Shown here: positions 1 through 8,425 of the stretch, in pieces | How the letters are laid out: each line of letters opens with the position of its first letter | Numbering within the stretch: the first letter of the stretch is position 1 | DNA from: JAAYGT01 sp050252075 | GTDB taxonomy: Bacteria; Pseudomonadota; Gammaproteobacteria; Burkholderiales; Burkholderiaceae_B | Direction: 5' to 3' | DNA: 19,467 nt | NCBI GenBank assembly: GCA_050252075.1 | Contig: JBFWLP010000064.1 | Location: 1 to 19,467, forward strand | Notes under the pieces: generated by a model | Database searches by the model: none | What the model was told of the DNA's origin: nothing | Seen by the model: the letters and a program-made list of their open reading frames with translations, nothing else | Position numbers and translations under genes: made by a program

Positions 1-86
1 AACTGGATGGTAAGATTGGCGGTCGATATCACTTAGCGTGGTTCCAACAAAAAGAAAGATTAACCCGCTAGTGTACCAAGACCGTG

Positions 87-1043
87 TCAGGAATGTTCCT
101 GCAGTACCAGATGCGCCATGCCCTTTTCGGTGGCTATCCCTACTTTGCGGCCCACCGGCAGTGTGGCCTTGACCTTCACATGGCCATAAGGCAGGCCGGT
201 GACCACGGGCACTTTGACATGGCTGCGCAACCATGCCACCACCGAGGGCAGATCAAAACCATTGTCATGAGCGGCCAGCTTGTAATCGGTGAACCTGCCC
301 AGCACAATGGCACTCTGTTTTTGCAGGATACCGCCATGCCAAAGCTGGGTAAGCATGCGTTCGATGCGAAACGGATGCTCGGCAATGTCTTCCAGGAAAA
401 GTATCCCCCCGGGCAGATCCGGCATATAGGGCGTTCCCACCAGCGAGGCAACCATGGCCAGATTCCCGCCCCAGAGTACGCCCCGGGCGTCGACGGGATC
501 GGCGTCGTCGGTTTCGAAACTGAGAATCTCGAGTTCGTGCCACATGGCTTCTGTGAACAGGGCCAGGGTCAGGTCGTCGGGTTTCTTGGCACCGAAGTCA
601 TACAGGGCGGTGGGGCCCGCAAAGCTGACGGCTCCGGTCTTGGCCAGCAAGGCCAGACTGAAGGCGGTGAAATCACTTTGCCCGATAAAGGTTTTACCGC
701 TGTCGGCCACGGCCTGCCAGTCGATGAATGGCAAAAGGCGGCTCAGGCCGTATCCGCCGCGGGTGGCCATGACAACAGGATGCTTTTGCTTCAGGGCGCG
801 CGCGATTCCGGCCAGCCGCTGCCGGTCGGTGCCCGCAAAACGCTCGTGCACGGCCAGCGCAGCCCGATCCACCGTGGTTTTGAACCCCAGGCCCGCCAGA
901 CGGGTACGGGCAAGCTCCAGAACAGCAGGGTCCGGCACTGCGCCCGACGGCGAAATGAGATAAATGCCGGTGGGTGCGGCAACCGGAGGGTGCCCGTGGG
1001 CGTGACCGGACGGTTCGGCGGGCACAACGTTCTTCTGGGTCAT
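87..1043 (-). CDS. ldcA: Muramoyltetrapeptide LD-carboxypeptidase (S66 family)
   Basis: This serine peptidase probably removes the terminal D-Ala from murein tetrapeptides during cytoplasmic peptidoglycan recycling. The 318-residue protein has the LdcA/MccF layout. The nucleophile motif GQSDFTA places Ser123, FLEDIAEHPFR supplies Glu218, and TGLPYGH supplies His288, which together match the Ser-Glu-His triad of family S66. TRGGYGLSRLLP (about 94-105) is another family signature. The length is normal, with a slightly long N-terminal tail of about 24 residues before the first beta strand (GIYLISPSG). The ATG overlaps the tadA stop by 4 bp (ATGA), so it is probably translationally coupled to tadA and is the last gene of the leftward run. 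No signal peptide is visible, which fits a cytoplasmic enzyme. An MccF-like immunity role is possible but not suggested by the neighbours. Confidence 0.9.
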   Translation of the reverse strand: MTQKNVVPAEPSGHAHGHPPVAAPTGIYLISPSGAVPDPAVLELARTRLAGLGFKTTVDRAALAVHERFAGTDRQRLAGIARALKQKHPVVMATRGGYGLSRLLPFIDWQAVADSGKTFIGQSDFTAFSLALLAKTGAVSFAGPTALYDFGAKKPDDLTLALFTEAMWHELEILSFETDDADPVDARGVLWGGNLAMVASLVGTPYMPDLPGGILFLEDIAEHPFRIERMLTQLWHGGILQKQSAIVLGRFTDYKLAAHDNGFDLPSVVAWLRSHVKVPVVTGLPYGHVKVKATLPVGRKVGIATEKGMAHLVLQEHS

Positions 1044-1597
1044 AGCGGTTCTTTCAGGGATAAGGGAGTATCGGTTTCAGTGGCGAGCAGCTTCTTGCGC
1101 CCGGCAAGCTCGGCGCGGCGACGGCGAAAAAAACGGCGCAGCACCTCGCCGCATTCGTGGGCAAGCAAGCCGCCCTGAACCTGTGTGTGATGATTCAGCT
1201 GGGCCGACAGGTGCACCGGCAACACACTGCCGCAGGCCCCGGTTTTGGGATCGGTGGCTCCGAACACCACCCGCCGCAACCGGGCATGCAACATGGCGCC
1301 AAGACACATGACGCAAGGCTCAAGCGTAACGTAAAGGGTCAGCTCGGGCAGACGGTAGTTGCCCAGCTGTGCGGCCGCCTGACGCAGGGCGACGATTTCG
1401 GCATGCCCGGTAGGGTCGTGATCGGTAATGGTGCGGTTGCACCCGCGCCCCAGCACCTGCCCGGCGGCGTCCAGTACCACGGCGCCCACCGGCACCTCAC
1501 CCATGGCCTCGGCATCGGCGGCCTGCTGCAGCGCCAGACGCATGGCGTACTGATCCTGATCGGAAAAAACCGCATCGGGCTCGTAAGGACCGGGCAT
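1040..1597 (-). CDS. tadA: tRNA-specific adenosine deaminase
   Basis: TadA deaminates adenosine 34 to inosine in tRNA-Arg(ACG), so that one tRNA can read several codons. The cytidine-deaminase fold is clear. HAEIVALRQA gives zinc ligand His65 and proton shuttle Glu67, and EPCVMC gives zinc ligands Cys95 and Cys98. The spacing and GATDPKTGACGS downstream are typical of TadA. I chose the ATG at 1597 (185 residues) because AAGG lies 11 nt upstream. An in-frame GTG at 1609, only 1 bp beyond the HAD gene stop, would add four residues (MSVL) and cannot be excluded. The C-terminal arginine-rich tail (FFRRRRAELAGRKK) fits tRNA binding. The gene sits between the HAD phosphatase and ldcA and overlaps ldcA by 4 bp. 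Confidence 0.93.
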   Translation of the reverse strand: MPGPYEPDAVFSDQDQYAMRLALQQAADAEAMGEVPVGAVVLDAAGQVLGRGCNRTITDHDPTGHAEIVALRQAAAQLGNYRLPELTLYVTLEPCVMCLGAMLHARLRRVVFGATDPKTGACGSVLPVHLSAQLNHHTQVQGGLLAHECGEVLRRFFRRRRAELAGRKKLLATETDTPLSLKEPL

Positions 1598-1610
1598 GAG
1601 CACTGACACC

Positions 1611-2459
1611 TTAGCCGCCGTAAGTGCGGGTATTCAGGGCAATGCTGGAGGCCAGGCTTTCAACGGCCTCTTCGAGCCACTGGTAAAGCTCTGCCTGCTC
1701 GTCGTAACGCGCCTGATTCAGGTTTGACACACGCCCTTCCTGAATGAAGCCCCAGGCCCGGCTGCGTTTATCGCGATGGCGTGGATCCCAGACACCGAAC
1801 GCCGTTCCGCCGGCGTTGCGCACCAGCGAGAAACAAGGAATGTCGGTGTAACCGTCACCCACGAAAATCATTTGCTTGAAAGGAATGCGCAGACGGTCTT
1901 GCGGGATCTTTTTGTTGACCTCGAAGGGTTTGTTACGCGAAGCCGGCCCCACGATACCCTTCTGGATATGAAACAAGTAGCGGGTTTTATCGGTGAAGCT
2001 GACAATGCGCTTGGGAAAGTGGATACCGCCGTGATCGTCGTAAATGAATTCGGATGCCCAGATATCGGTGAACTCGTGCGCAATCGGCGTATGACGCACG
2101 ACATCGCCGATACCACTGGATATCAGGTAAAACTCAAGCTGGATCTGCGGATGGGCTTGTCGCACTTTCTGGCGCAGCCTGGAAAAAACCGTGGGAACCC
2201 CGTCGTGCAACGGCAGCCGCGCCCCCCACTCACCCAGCAACCGGCGGGTGATCGGGCCTTCAGACCGGTTTTTGGAAAGCTCGATCAGCTTGTACAGGTA
2301 GGCCGGAACGGGATCCCAGTCGTGCTGGTAAAGCAAGGGACCGACCTCTTCGGTCCAGAAGCGCTCGACATCAACCCCCAGTTCGCCCAGCAGCCCCGAC
2401 GTACTGTCGGGGGCGAGCGTATCATCAAAGTCAAAAATCAGGGCAATTACATCCGACAT
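1611..2459 (-). CDS. HAD-superfamily hydrolase (phosphatase-like)
   Basis: A 282-residue haloacid-dehalogenase-fold protein, probably a phosphatase of unknown substrate. Motif I is LIFDFDDTLAPDS, with nucleophile Asp10 and general acid Asp12. Motif II is LISSG (Ser114/Ser115). A lysine near 150-158 could serve as motif III. Motif IV is VGDGYTDIP (201-208), giving Mg2+ ligands Asp202 and Asp206. The insert between motifs I and II (about 20-100) is helical and cap-like. The reading frame stays open upstream to 2729, but that extension lies over the nnr coding region. The ATG at 2459 has GAGGGAAG upstream and starts exactly at the HAD core, so it is preferred. It follows nnr by 31 bp and ends just before tadA. 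I do not recognise a specific substrate subfamily; SerB-like or pyrimidine-nucleotidase-like roles are possible. Confidence 0.85.
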   Translation of the reverse strand: MSDVIALIFDFDDTLAPDSTSGLLGELGVDVERFWTEEVGPLLYQHDWDPVPAYLYKLIELSKNRSEGPITRRLLGEWGARLPLHDGVPTVFSRLRQKVRQAHPQIQLEFYLISSGIGDVVRHTPIAHEFTDIWASEFIYDDHGGIHFPKRIVSFTDKTRYLFHIQKGIVGPASRNKPFEVNKKIPQDRLRIPFKQMIFVGDGYTDIPCFSLVRNAGGTAFGVWDPRHRDKRSRAWGFIQEGRVSNLNQARYDEQAELYQWLEEAVESLASSIALNTRTYGG

Positions 2460-2490
2460 GGCAGGCTTCCCTCGCTGGCAGATGCACAGT

Positions 2491-3987
2491 TTACCGCGTT
2501 GCTCGACTATGAAGTGTTTGAAGAACTTGTGGCAGGGCGTCGGGCAGATCGTGCGCAAGCAGCCCCTGACCGACCCGGGCCGCCGCCTCGCCGTGCAGCC
2601 ATACCGCCGCACAGGCGGCCTGGAAGGTCGGCATACCCTGCGCCAGCAACCCGGCAATGAAACCGGCCAGAACATCGCCGGTGCCGCCGGTTGCCAGGAC
2701 GGCGGGCGCATTGGTGTTGATGGCGGCACGACCGTCGGGAGCGGCTATGACGGTATCCGGACCCTTGTAAACGACCACACACCCGGCCGTGCGGGCGGCA
2801 TGCAAGGCGCTGCCCAGTTTGTCGTCATGGGAATCAAACAGGCGGGCAAACTCACCGGCATGCGGGGTCAGCACACACTGGTCATGCAAGGCACGCAGCA
2901 ACACACCCGGATCGTCGGCAAACGCGCTGAGCGCGTCGGCATCCAGTACCGTGGGGCGGGCCGCGTGCAGAACCTGCAACACCTGCCGGCGCGTACGTTC
3001 CGAACAACCCGCCCCGGGGCCGGCCACCACCGTGTTACGGCGAACGTCGTTCAGCGCGGGCGCCAGGTCGTCGGAATCCTGAAGCGGCTCGACCATGACG
3101 GTAAGCAGGCTGGCCGCATAGACCGGCCATACCTGGGCCGGAACAGCAACGGTGACCAGGCCGGCCCCCATGCGACCGGCCGCCATGGCTGCCAAACGGG
3201 ACGCTCCGGTCATTTGCGCCGAACCAATGACCAGTACGTGCCCCCGCTGGTACTTGTGTGCGTGATCGGCAGGCCAGGGAAATTCGTGCAGCCAACCGTG
3301 CGGGCCGTTTTCCGCAACCCGGCACCCTATCGAAGGCAGCACCGATGCGGGAATACCGATGTCGGCCAGCACACGCTCGCCACACAGCGACCGCCCGGGC
3401 ATCAGACAATGACCGGGCTTGAAACGGAAAAAGGTCACTGTGAACGATGCCGGCGTCACATGGCCCAGGGCCCGACCGGTGGCGCCATCCAGACCGCTGG
3501 GTACGTCAACGGCACACACCGGCGTGCCGGTGGCGGCGAACCGCTGCAGCAGCCCGGCAACATTGTCCGGCAAGGGGCGCGACAAGCCGGCGCCGAAAAC
3601 TGCATCGATGACCACGTTGCAGGCAACATCGTCGGCCACGTCGTGAAAGGAAAGTACCGGCCCTTGCCACAACGCCGCGTGATGCGCAGCATCGCCGGTG
3701 AGGTTGTCAATGCCGGTCAGGCAGGCCACATCAACCTGCCACCCGGCATTACGCAGATAGCGCGCGGCGACAAAACCATCGCCGCCATTGTTGCCCGGGC
3801 CGCACAGCACCAGCGCCCTGCCCTTTTCCACCCGCTGCATGACCGCGTGGGCTACCGCGCGGCCGGCGGCGTTCATCAGCTGCACACCGGAAACACCCGC
3901 AGCGATGGCAAGCCTGTCGGCCTGCTCCATTTGCAAAGGCGTGAGCAGCTCAGGAAACGATCGGGCGGAAACAGGCGGGCCGGGCAT
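2491..3987 (-). CDS. nnr: Bifunctional NAD(P)H-hydrate epimerase / ADP-dependent NAD(P)HX dehydratase
   Basis: A metabolite-repair enzyme of 498 residues that restores hydrated NADH/NADPH. The N-terminal YjeF-type epimerase domain (about 12-215) carries GPGNNGGDG (63-71), Asp128 in DAVFGAGL and DVPSGLDG (161-168). The C-terminal ribokinase-like dehydratase domain (about 225-495) carries TPHAGEF (374-380), VVYKGPDTVI and ATGGTGDVLAG (432-442) with the expected catalytic Asp438. The two-domain length is standard for bacterial Nnr. I use the ATG at 3987, which shares one base with the yajQ stop (TGATG). A TTG at 3990 is in frame but unneeded. No truncation or missing motif is seen. It lies between yajQ and the HAD gene, in a row that looks like general housekeeping. 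Confidence 0.93.
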   Translation of the reverse strand: MPGPPVSARSFPELLTPLQMEQADRLAIAAGVSGVQLMNAAGRAVAHAVMQRVEKGRALVLCGPGNNGGDGFVAARYLRNAGWQVDVACLTGIDNLTGDAAHHAALWQGPVLSFHDVADDVACNVVIDAVFGAGLSRPLPDNVAGLLQRFAATGTPVCAVDVPSGLDGATGRALGHVTPASFTVTFFRFKPGHCLMPGRSLCGERVLADIGIPASVLPSIGCRVAENGPHGWLHEFPWPADHAHKYQRGHVLVIGSAQMTGASRLAAMAAGRMGAGLVTVAVPAQVWPVYAASLLTVMVEPLQDSDDLAPALNDVRRNTVVAGPGAGCSERTRRQVLQVLHAARPTVLDADALSAFADDPGVLLRALHDQCVLTPHAGEFARLFDSHDDKLGSALHAARTAGCVVVYKGPDTVIAAPDGRAAINTNAPAVLATGGTGDVLAGFIAGLLAQGMPTFQAACAAVWLHGEAAARVGQGLLAHDLPDALPQVLQTLHSRATR

Positions 3988-4469
3988 CAATCGCGAAAAT
4001 TATTGAATTGCAGCGGAAGATCCACATCGGACTTGCGCAGCAGGGCAATGGCTGCCTGAAGGTCATCACGCTTCTTGCCGCTGACCCGAAGCTTGTCGCC
4101 ATTGATCTGGGCCTCGACCTTGAGCTTGGCCGATTTGAGCTGGCCGATCAGTTTCTTGGAAACCGATTGTTCCATCCCCTGGCGCACCGTGATTTTACGG
4201 CGGGCCCCGGCAACGTTTTCCAAAGGATCATCCAGCTCAAGGCAACGTACATCGATATCGCGCGCCGACAGCCGCCCGCGAAGGATGTCGACCATCTGGT
4301 TCAGCTGGAAAACACTGGGCGCCGACTGGGTGATCACATAGCCTTCAAGCTCGAAACGGGCGTCAACCCCTTTGAAATCGAAGCGGTTGCCCAGCTCCCG
4401 ATTGGCCTGGTCAACGGCATTGACCAGTTCGTGCTTGTCGACTTCGGAAACTACATCAAAAGAAGGCAT
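3987..4469 (-). CDS. yajQ: YajQ-family nucleotide/cyclic-di-GMP-binding protein
   Basis: This 160-residue protein has the full YajQ pattern: the conserved start MPSFDVVSEVD, the NRFDFKG motif near 30-36, central basic stretches (ARRKITVRQGMEQS, KKLIGQLKSAKLKV) and the C-terminal end PLQFNNFRD. Members have two alternating beta-alpha domains and bind nucleotides or RNA. Some homologues in Xanthomonas and Pseudomonas bind cyclic di-GMP and partner with LysR-type regulators, but whether this one does cannot be read from sequence. The ATG at 4469 is chosen because it gives the conserved MPSFD start. A TTG two codons upstream at 4475 is possible. AGGA lies 11 nt upstream of the ATG. The acyl-CoA synthetase gene ends 24 bp before it, so read-through from that gene is likely. 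Confidence 0.93.
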   Translation of the reverse strand: MPSFDVVSEVDKHELVNAVDQANRELGNRFDFKGVDARFELEGYVITQSAPSVFQLNQMVDILRGRLSARDIDVRCLELDDPLENVAGARRKITVRQGMEQSVSKKLIGQLKSAKLKVEAQINGDKLRVSGKKRDDLQAAIALLRKSDVDLPLQFNNFRD

Positions 4470-4493
4470 AGTCAAACATATCCTGAATACTGA

Positions 4494-6143
4494 TTAAGCG
4501 GAAAGTTGCTCGGCTTGTTTTCGCAACTCGAATTTTTGTATTTTTCCGGTGGACGTCTTCGGCAGCTCGCAAAACACCACGGTTCGGGGTACCTTGTAAC
4601 CCGCCATGTGGGCCTTGCAATGGGTAATGAAATCCTGCTCGCTGGCCGTTGACCCGGCTTTCAGCTCGATGAACGCGCAGGGCGTTTCCCCCCAGCGTGA
4701 GTCGGGGCGAGCCACGACGGCGGCGGCCAGAACGTCGGGGTGACGGTAAAGTACATCTTCCACTTCGATCGACGAAATGTTTTCGCCCCCCGAAATGATG
4801 ATGTCTTTGCTGCGGTCTTTGATCTTGACGTAGCCATCGGGATACATGACCGCCAGATCGCCGCTGTGAAACCAGCCGCCGGCCAGCGCCTCGCGGGTGG
4901 CCTTGGGATTCTTCAGATACCCCTTCATGGTGATATTGCCGCGAAACATGATTTCTCCCATGGTTTCCCCGTCGGCAGGCACGGGCTGCATGGTTTCGGG
5001 ATTCATGACGGCAATGCCCCGTTCCAGGTGATAAGTGACCCCCTGACGGGAGTTCAGGCGTGCACGCTCGCCGATATCGAGATCATTCCATTCTTCGTGC
5101 TTGGCACAGACTGTGGCCGGGCCATAGACCTCGGTCAGGCCGTAAACATGCAGCAAATCGAAACCCAGTCGCTCCATGCCTTCGATCATGGATGCCGGCG
5201 GCGCGGCACCGGCCACCATGGCCTTGACGCCGGAAGGCACACCTTCTTTGAGCGATGCCGGTGCATTCACCAGCAGGCTGTGCACAATGGGTGCCCCGCA
5301 ATAATGCGTAACGCCATGCTCGCGTATGGCGTCGAAGATGGCTTGCGCTTCTACCTTGCGCAAACAGACATTCACCCCCGCACGCGCGGCCACCGCCCAG
5401 GGAAAACACCAGCCGTTGCAGTGAAACATGGGCAGCGTCCACAAATACACCGCATGCTTGGGCATATCCCATTCCAGCAGATTGGAAATGGCGGCCGTGG
5501 TCGCACCGCGATGGCTGTACACCACCCCTTTCGGATTGCCTGTGGTGCCGCTGGTGTAGTTCAGGGCTATGGCATCCCATTCGTCGTCGGGCAGTGCCCA
5601 GGCAAACTCGGGATCGCCCTGGGCGACCAAGGCCTCGTAGTCGAGGCTGCCGATACGCTCGCCATGGCCGGTATACACGGGATCGACAACGTCAACGACC
5701 AGAATGGGCCTGTCGGACTGCCGCAGAGCCAGGGCCTTTTCCATAATGCCGGAAAACTCGGAATCAACAATAACGACACTGGCCTCGCCGTGGTCCAGCA
5801 TGAACGCCACGGTAGCCGGATCAAGGCGCGTATTGATCGCATTCAATACCGCACCGAGCATGGGAATACCGAAATGGGCCTCGACCATGGCAGGTATGTT
5901 GGGCAACATAACCGCCACTGTGTGCCCCTTGCGAACACCCTTCTGGTGCAGGGCGCCGGCCAGCCGGCGGCAACGCGCATAAAACTCGGACCAGTTATAC
6001 CGGATCGCCTGGTCGCCCGAACCATGGACAATGGCCGGACGTCGCGGATAAACCTGGGCCGAACGCTCCAGAAACGATAACGGCGACATGGGCGTGTAAT
6101 TGGCGTCGGTTTTGGGCAAATCCTGATCAAAAATGCTGGCCAT
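4494..6143 (-). CDS. Fatty-acyl/medium-chain acyl-CoA synthetase (AMP-forming)
   Basis: A 549-residue adenylate-forming ligase that should activate a carboxylic acid to its CoA thioester via an acyl-AMP. Motifs in order: P-loop NYTSGTTGNPKG (195-206), YGLTEVYGP (334-342), GGWFHSGDLA (422-431), hinge KDRSKDIIISGGENIS (442-457) and PKTSTGKIQK with catalytic Lys534. The overall pattern, including LPMFHCNGW (237-245), is that of AlkK/DmdB-like synthetases, which take medium-chain fatty acids or 3-methylthiopropionate. The exact substrate is not inferable. The frame is open up to 6278, but the ATG at 6143 has a clear AGGAGA ribosome site and begins the conserved protein. It is transcribed away from the MFS gene and toward yajQ. 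It is not part of the alicyclic-acid operon to the right, though overlapping substrates are possible. Confidence 0.88.
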   Translation of the reverse strand: MASIFDQDLPKTDANYTPMSPLSFLERSAQVYPRRPAIVHGSGDQAIRYNWSEFYARCRRLAGALHQKGVRKGHTVAVMLPNIPAMVEAHFGIPMLGAVLNAINTRLDPATVAFMLDHGEASVVIVDSEFSGIMEKALALRQSDRPILVVDVVDPVYTGHGERIGSLDYEALVAQGDPEFAWALPDDEWDAIALNYTSGTTGNPKGVVYSHRGATTAAISNLLEWDMPKHAVYLWTLPMFHCNGWCFPWAVAARAGVNVCLRKVEAQAIFDAIREHGVTHYCGAPIVHSLLVNAPASLKEGVPSGVKAMVAGAAPPASMIEGMERLGFDLLHVYGLTEVYGPATVCAKHEEWNDLDIGERARLNSRQGVTYHLERGIAVMNPETMQPVPADGETMGEIMFRGNITMKGYLKNPKATREALAGGWFHSGDLAVMYPDGYVKIKDRSKDIIISGGENISSIEVEDVLYRHPDVLAAAVVARPDSRWGETPCAFIELKAGSTASEQDFITHCKAHMAGYKVPRTVVFCELPKTSTGKIQKFELRKQAEQLSA

Positions 6144-6243
6144 TCTGTTCTCCTGATTTATCGGCGGGCAAGTTTCATACACTTGGCATCGGAAATATTG
6201 GAAAATCATAGCCCCACGCCTGAAAGGACACAAGGAAGCCCCC

Positions 6244-7497
6244 ATGAAAGCACCGGGCCGCACCGCCACGGTTACCATTTTAGGAACAACCCAGACACTG
6301 GCATGGGCTTCTTCATATTACCTGCCGGCCATGCTGGCCCAGTCCATTGCCCGCGACCTGGGCATTTCCGTACAAACCGTGTTTGCTGCGTTTTCTGTAG
6401 CGCTGGTAATTTCCGCCTTGCTTGGCCCCTGGTCCGGGCGGTGCATCGACCAATGGGGGGGGCGCCCGGTTCTCATGGCCACCAATCTGGTCTTCGCACT
6501 GGGTATCGCCACACTGGGCTGGGCGCAAAACAGCACGCTGTTTTTCGCTGCCTGGCTGATCATCGGCATTGGTATGGGCACCGGGCTTTACGAAGCCGCA
6601 TTCTCCACTCTGGTGCGACTTTACGGGGTGGATTCGCGCAACGCGATTACCGGCGTCACTCTTTTTGCCGGGTTTGCCAGCACGGTCGGTTGGCCGCTGT
6701 CGGCCTGGCTGGAAGTGCATTACGGTTGGCGGATCACCTGTTTTGTGTGGGCAGGGCTGCACCTGGCACTGGGACTACCCCTGAATGCCCTGGTGCCCCG
6801 CATTACCCGTACACAGTCTTTCGCTATTCATAAACCGGCACCGGAACCAGCGGCGCCGCGCCCGGCGGCAGACCCCGTCGACGCCGGGCAATCGGCGCTC
6901 AAGAAGCGGGCCAGCCTGCTTATGGCGGGTGTATTCGCGATTGGATGGTTCACCAGCACCGCCATGGCAGCCCATTTACCCGAGTTGCTGCAGCAAGGGG
7001 GACTCAGCCTGGGAGCGGCGGTTGCGATGGCGGCGCTGGTGGGGCCGGCCCAGGTCGCAGGACGCATCGCCGAATTCACGCTGCTGCGCCGGATACATCC
7101 TTTGTTGTCCGCGAAAATTGCCACACTGGCGCACCCTGTCGGCGCCGCCGCCCTGCTGATCGCGGGAGGGCCGGCCGCCATGCTGTTCACTGTACTGCAC
7201 GGCGCCGGCAACGGCATTCTTACCATTGCCAAGGGTACGCTGCCGCTCATTCTTTTCGGCCCGGCCGGCTACGGGGCCCGCCAGGGCTGGCTGATGGTGC
7301 CGGCCCGTATTGCGCAGGCGCTGTCGCCCTGGCTGTTTGGCGCACTGATGGCGGCCTGGGGCTTCCAGGCCCTGTGGCTGACCGGCTTGCTGGGCCTGGC
7401 CGCATTTTTTGCCCTGGTGGCATTAAGCACCCTGCACGACCAACTGGCAAACACACCACAAAACCCGCCACCGACCGACACCACCCCGCACGGTTGA
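6244..7497 (+). CDS. MFS transporter
   Basis: A 417-residue inner-membrane permease of the major facilitator superfamily with about 12 hydrophobic segments. The loop after the second segment, GRCIDQWGGRPVLM, matches the MFS loop 2-3 motif (G-x3-D-x-GR). The two six-helix halves are separated by a hydrophilic linker rich in Pro and Ala (about 196-222) followed by KKR. The start at 6244 is preceded by AAGGA. The substrate is unknown. The gene diverges from the acyl-CoA synthetase with a 100-bp shared intergenic region, which hints that it may import or export a carboxylic acid handled by that enzyme. That is inference from position only. The 3' end is followed by an 85-bp spacer without a clear hairpin. 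Confidence 0.85.
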   Translation: MKAPGRTATVTILGTTQTLAWASSYYLPAMLAQSIARDLGISVQTVFAAFSVALVISALLGPWSGRCIDQWGGRPVLMATNLVFALGIATLGWAQNSTLFFAAWLIIGIGMGTGLYEAAFSTLVRLYGVDSRNAITGVTLFAGFASTVGWPLSAWLEVHYGWRITCFVWAGLHLALGLPLNALVPRITRTQSFAIHKPAPEPAAPRPAADPVDAGQSALKKRASLLMAGVFAIGWFTSTAMAAHLPELLQQGGLSLGAAVAMAALVGPAQVAGRIAEFTLLRRIHPLLSAKIATLAHPVGAAALLIAGGPAAMLFTVLHGAGNGILTIAKGTLPLILFGPAGYGARQGWLMVPARIAQALSPWLFGALMAAWGFQALWLTGLLGLAAFFALVALSTLHDQLANTPQNPPPTDTTPHG

Positions 7498-7531
7498 CCT
7501 CCTGCCCATTTCCCTGTCGGCCCGCGCACCT

Positions 7532-7575
7532 TATAATTCCATTTAATAATTAGCTTATTTCTATTAGCTATATAA
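7532..7575 (+). promoter_or_regulatory. AT-rich promoter/operator region before the TauE/SafE gene
   Basis: In an otherwise GC-rich window this spacer is strikingly AT-rich. It holds a perfect TATAAT at 7532-7537, with only a weak -35 (TTTCCC, 7509-7514, spacer 17). Downstream is the inverted repeat TAGCT-N10-AGCTA (7551-7570), which also contains a 14-bp-period direct repeat of ATTAGCT (7549 and 7563). The dyad lies between the putative -10 and the ribosome site, a position suited to a repressor. The regulator is unknown. Confidence 0.4.
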
Positions 7576-7582
7576 AGGATGG

Positions 7583-8389
7583 ATGATGGTACTTGCGGCT
7601 TGCCTTGGCGTAATGATCGGTCTGGTGCTCGGACTTACCGGCGCCGGGGGCGGGATTCTGGCGGTTCCGGCGCTGGTGCTGGGTTTGGGTTTTCCCATGG
7701 AAACGGCGGCCCCGGTCGCCCTGATCGCCGTTGGCATGGCCGCACTGATAGGCGCTCTTGACGGCCTGCGCCGTGGCGCGGTTCGCTACAAGGCCGCCTT
7801 GCTCATGGCCGGCGTGGGCAGCGTGGTTTCCCCGCTGGGCTTTTATCTTGCCGGCCTGTTGCCCCAGGCCGCGCTGCTGGTGCTGTTCAGCGCCGTGATG
7901 ATTCTTGTTGCCGTACGCATGCTGCGGCAAAGTATCGCGCAATCGGGAAAAACGCCCGACACAACGGCAACCAAGCCTTGCATGCTGTCCGCATCGACCG
8001 GAAAATTTATCTGGACACCCCGATCGGGAGCCACACTGGGAAGCATAGGCGCCGTTTCAGGACTGTTTACCGGTATGCTCGGCGTTGGCGGCGGGTTCAT
8101 CATTGTTCCCGCGCTCAAGCATTTCAGCAATGTGAGCATGTACGGCATTGTGTCCACATCGCTGATGGTGATCACGCTGATTTCGGCTGTCACAGTAACC
8201 AACGCCCTGCTGCAAGGGGTAACGCTGTCGGGTTTGGCATGGGTTTTCATCGGGTTTACCATAGCGGGTATGGTAGGCGGGCGTTTGCTGGCCCCCTTGC
8301 TTGCGGCAAACCGCCTGCAATCGGGCTTTGCTATCATCAGCCTGTGCGTCGCCCTGCTGCTGCTGGCTCGGGCGCTGGGCGCCGTCTAG
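7583..8389 (+). CDS. TauE/SafE-type sulfite/anion exporter family membrane protein
   Basis: A 268-residue integral membrane protein with about eight hydrophobic segments and the internal duplication typical of TauE/SafE (DUF81). Each half has a glycine-rich signature, GLTGAGGGILAVPAL near the N terminus and GMLGVGGGFIIVPAL at the start of the second half. Characterised relatives export sulfite or sulfoacetate or move other small sulfur-containing anions; the substrate here is not known. The ATG at 7583 follows AAGGATGG. A second ATG is the next codon. The downstream MBL-fold hydrolase starts 36 bp after its stop on the same strand, so the two are probably one operon. That pairing suggests handling of a sulfur compound, but this is inference. 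Confidence 0.85.
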   Translation: MMVLAACLGVMIGLVLGLTGAGGGILAVPALVLGLGFPMETAAPVALIAVGMAALIGALDGLRRGAVRYKAALLMAGVGSVVSPLGFYLAGLLPQAALLVLFSAVMILVAVRMLRQSIAQSGKTPDTTATKPCMLSASTGKFIWTPRSGATLGSIGAVSGLFTGMLGVGGGFIIVPALKHFSNVSMYGIVSTSLMVITLISAVTVTNALLQGVTLSGLAWVFIGFTIAGMVGGRLLAPLLAANRLQSGFAIISLCVALLLLARALGAV

Positions 8390-8425
8390 GGCGGAATACG
8401 CCCCAAAAACGCAAAGGAGACCATT

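Noticed and set aside
1..86. Possible gene end at the left edge
   Set aside because: A short plus-strand frame closes at 34-36, but about eleven codons are too few to recognise anything, and nothing else in this stretch is supportable.
88..101. Short dyad CAGGAA-TG-TTCCTG at the ldcA stop codon
   Set aside because: The stem is short and overlaps the coding end, with no T-tract directly after it, so it is not a convincing terminator.
2458..4059. Long plus-strand open frame (over 500 codons) across nnr and part of yajQ
   Set aside because: It is antisense to the well-supported nnr gene, has no recognisable domain, and reads as low-complexity Gly/Arg/Gln-rich sequence, as expected from a GC-rich complementary frame.
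4740..6080. Long plus-strand open frame antisense to the acyl-CoA synthetase
   Set aside because: The minus-strand frame has all adenylate-forming motifs; the plus-strand translation has none and lacks a credible ribosome site.
8390..8406. GGGCG-GAATA-CGCCC hairpin between the exporter and MBL genes
   Set aside because: Five base pairs followed by A-rich sequence; too weak for a terminator and inside a probable operon.
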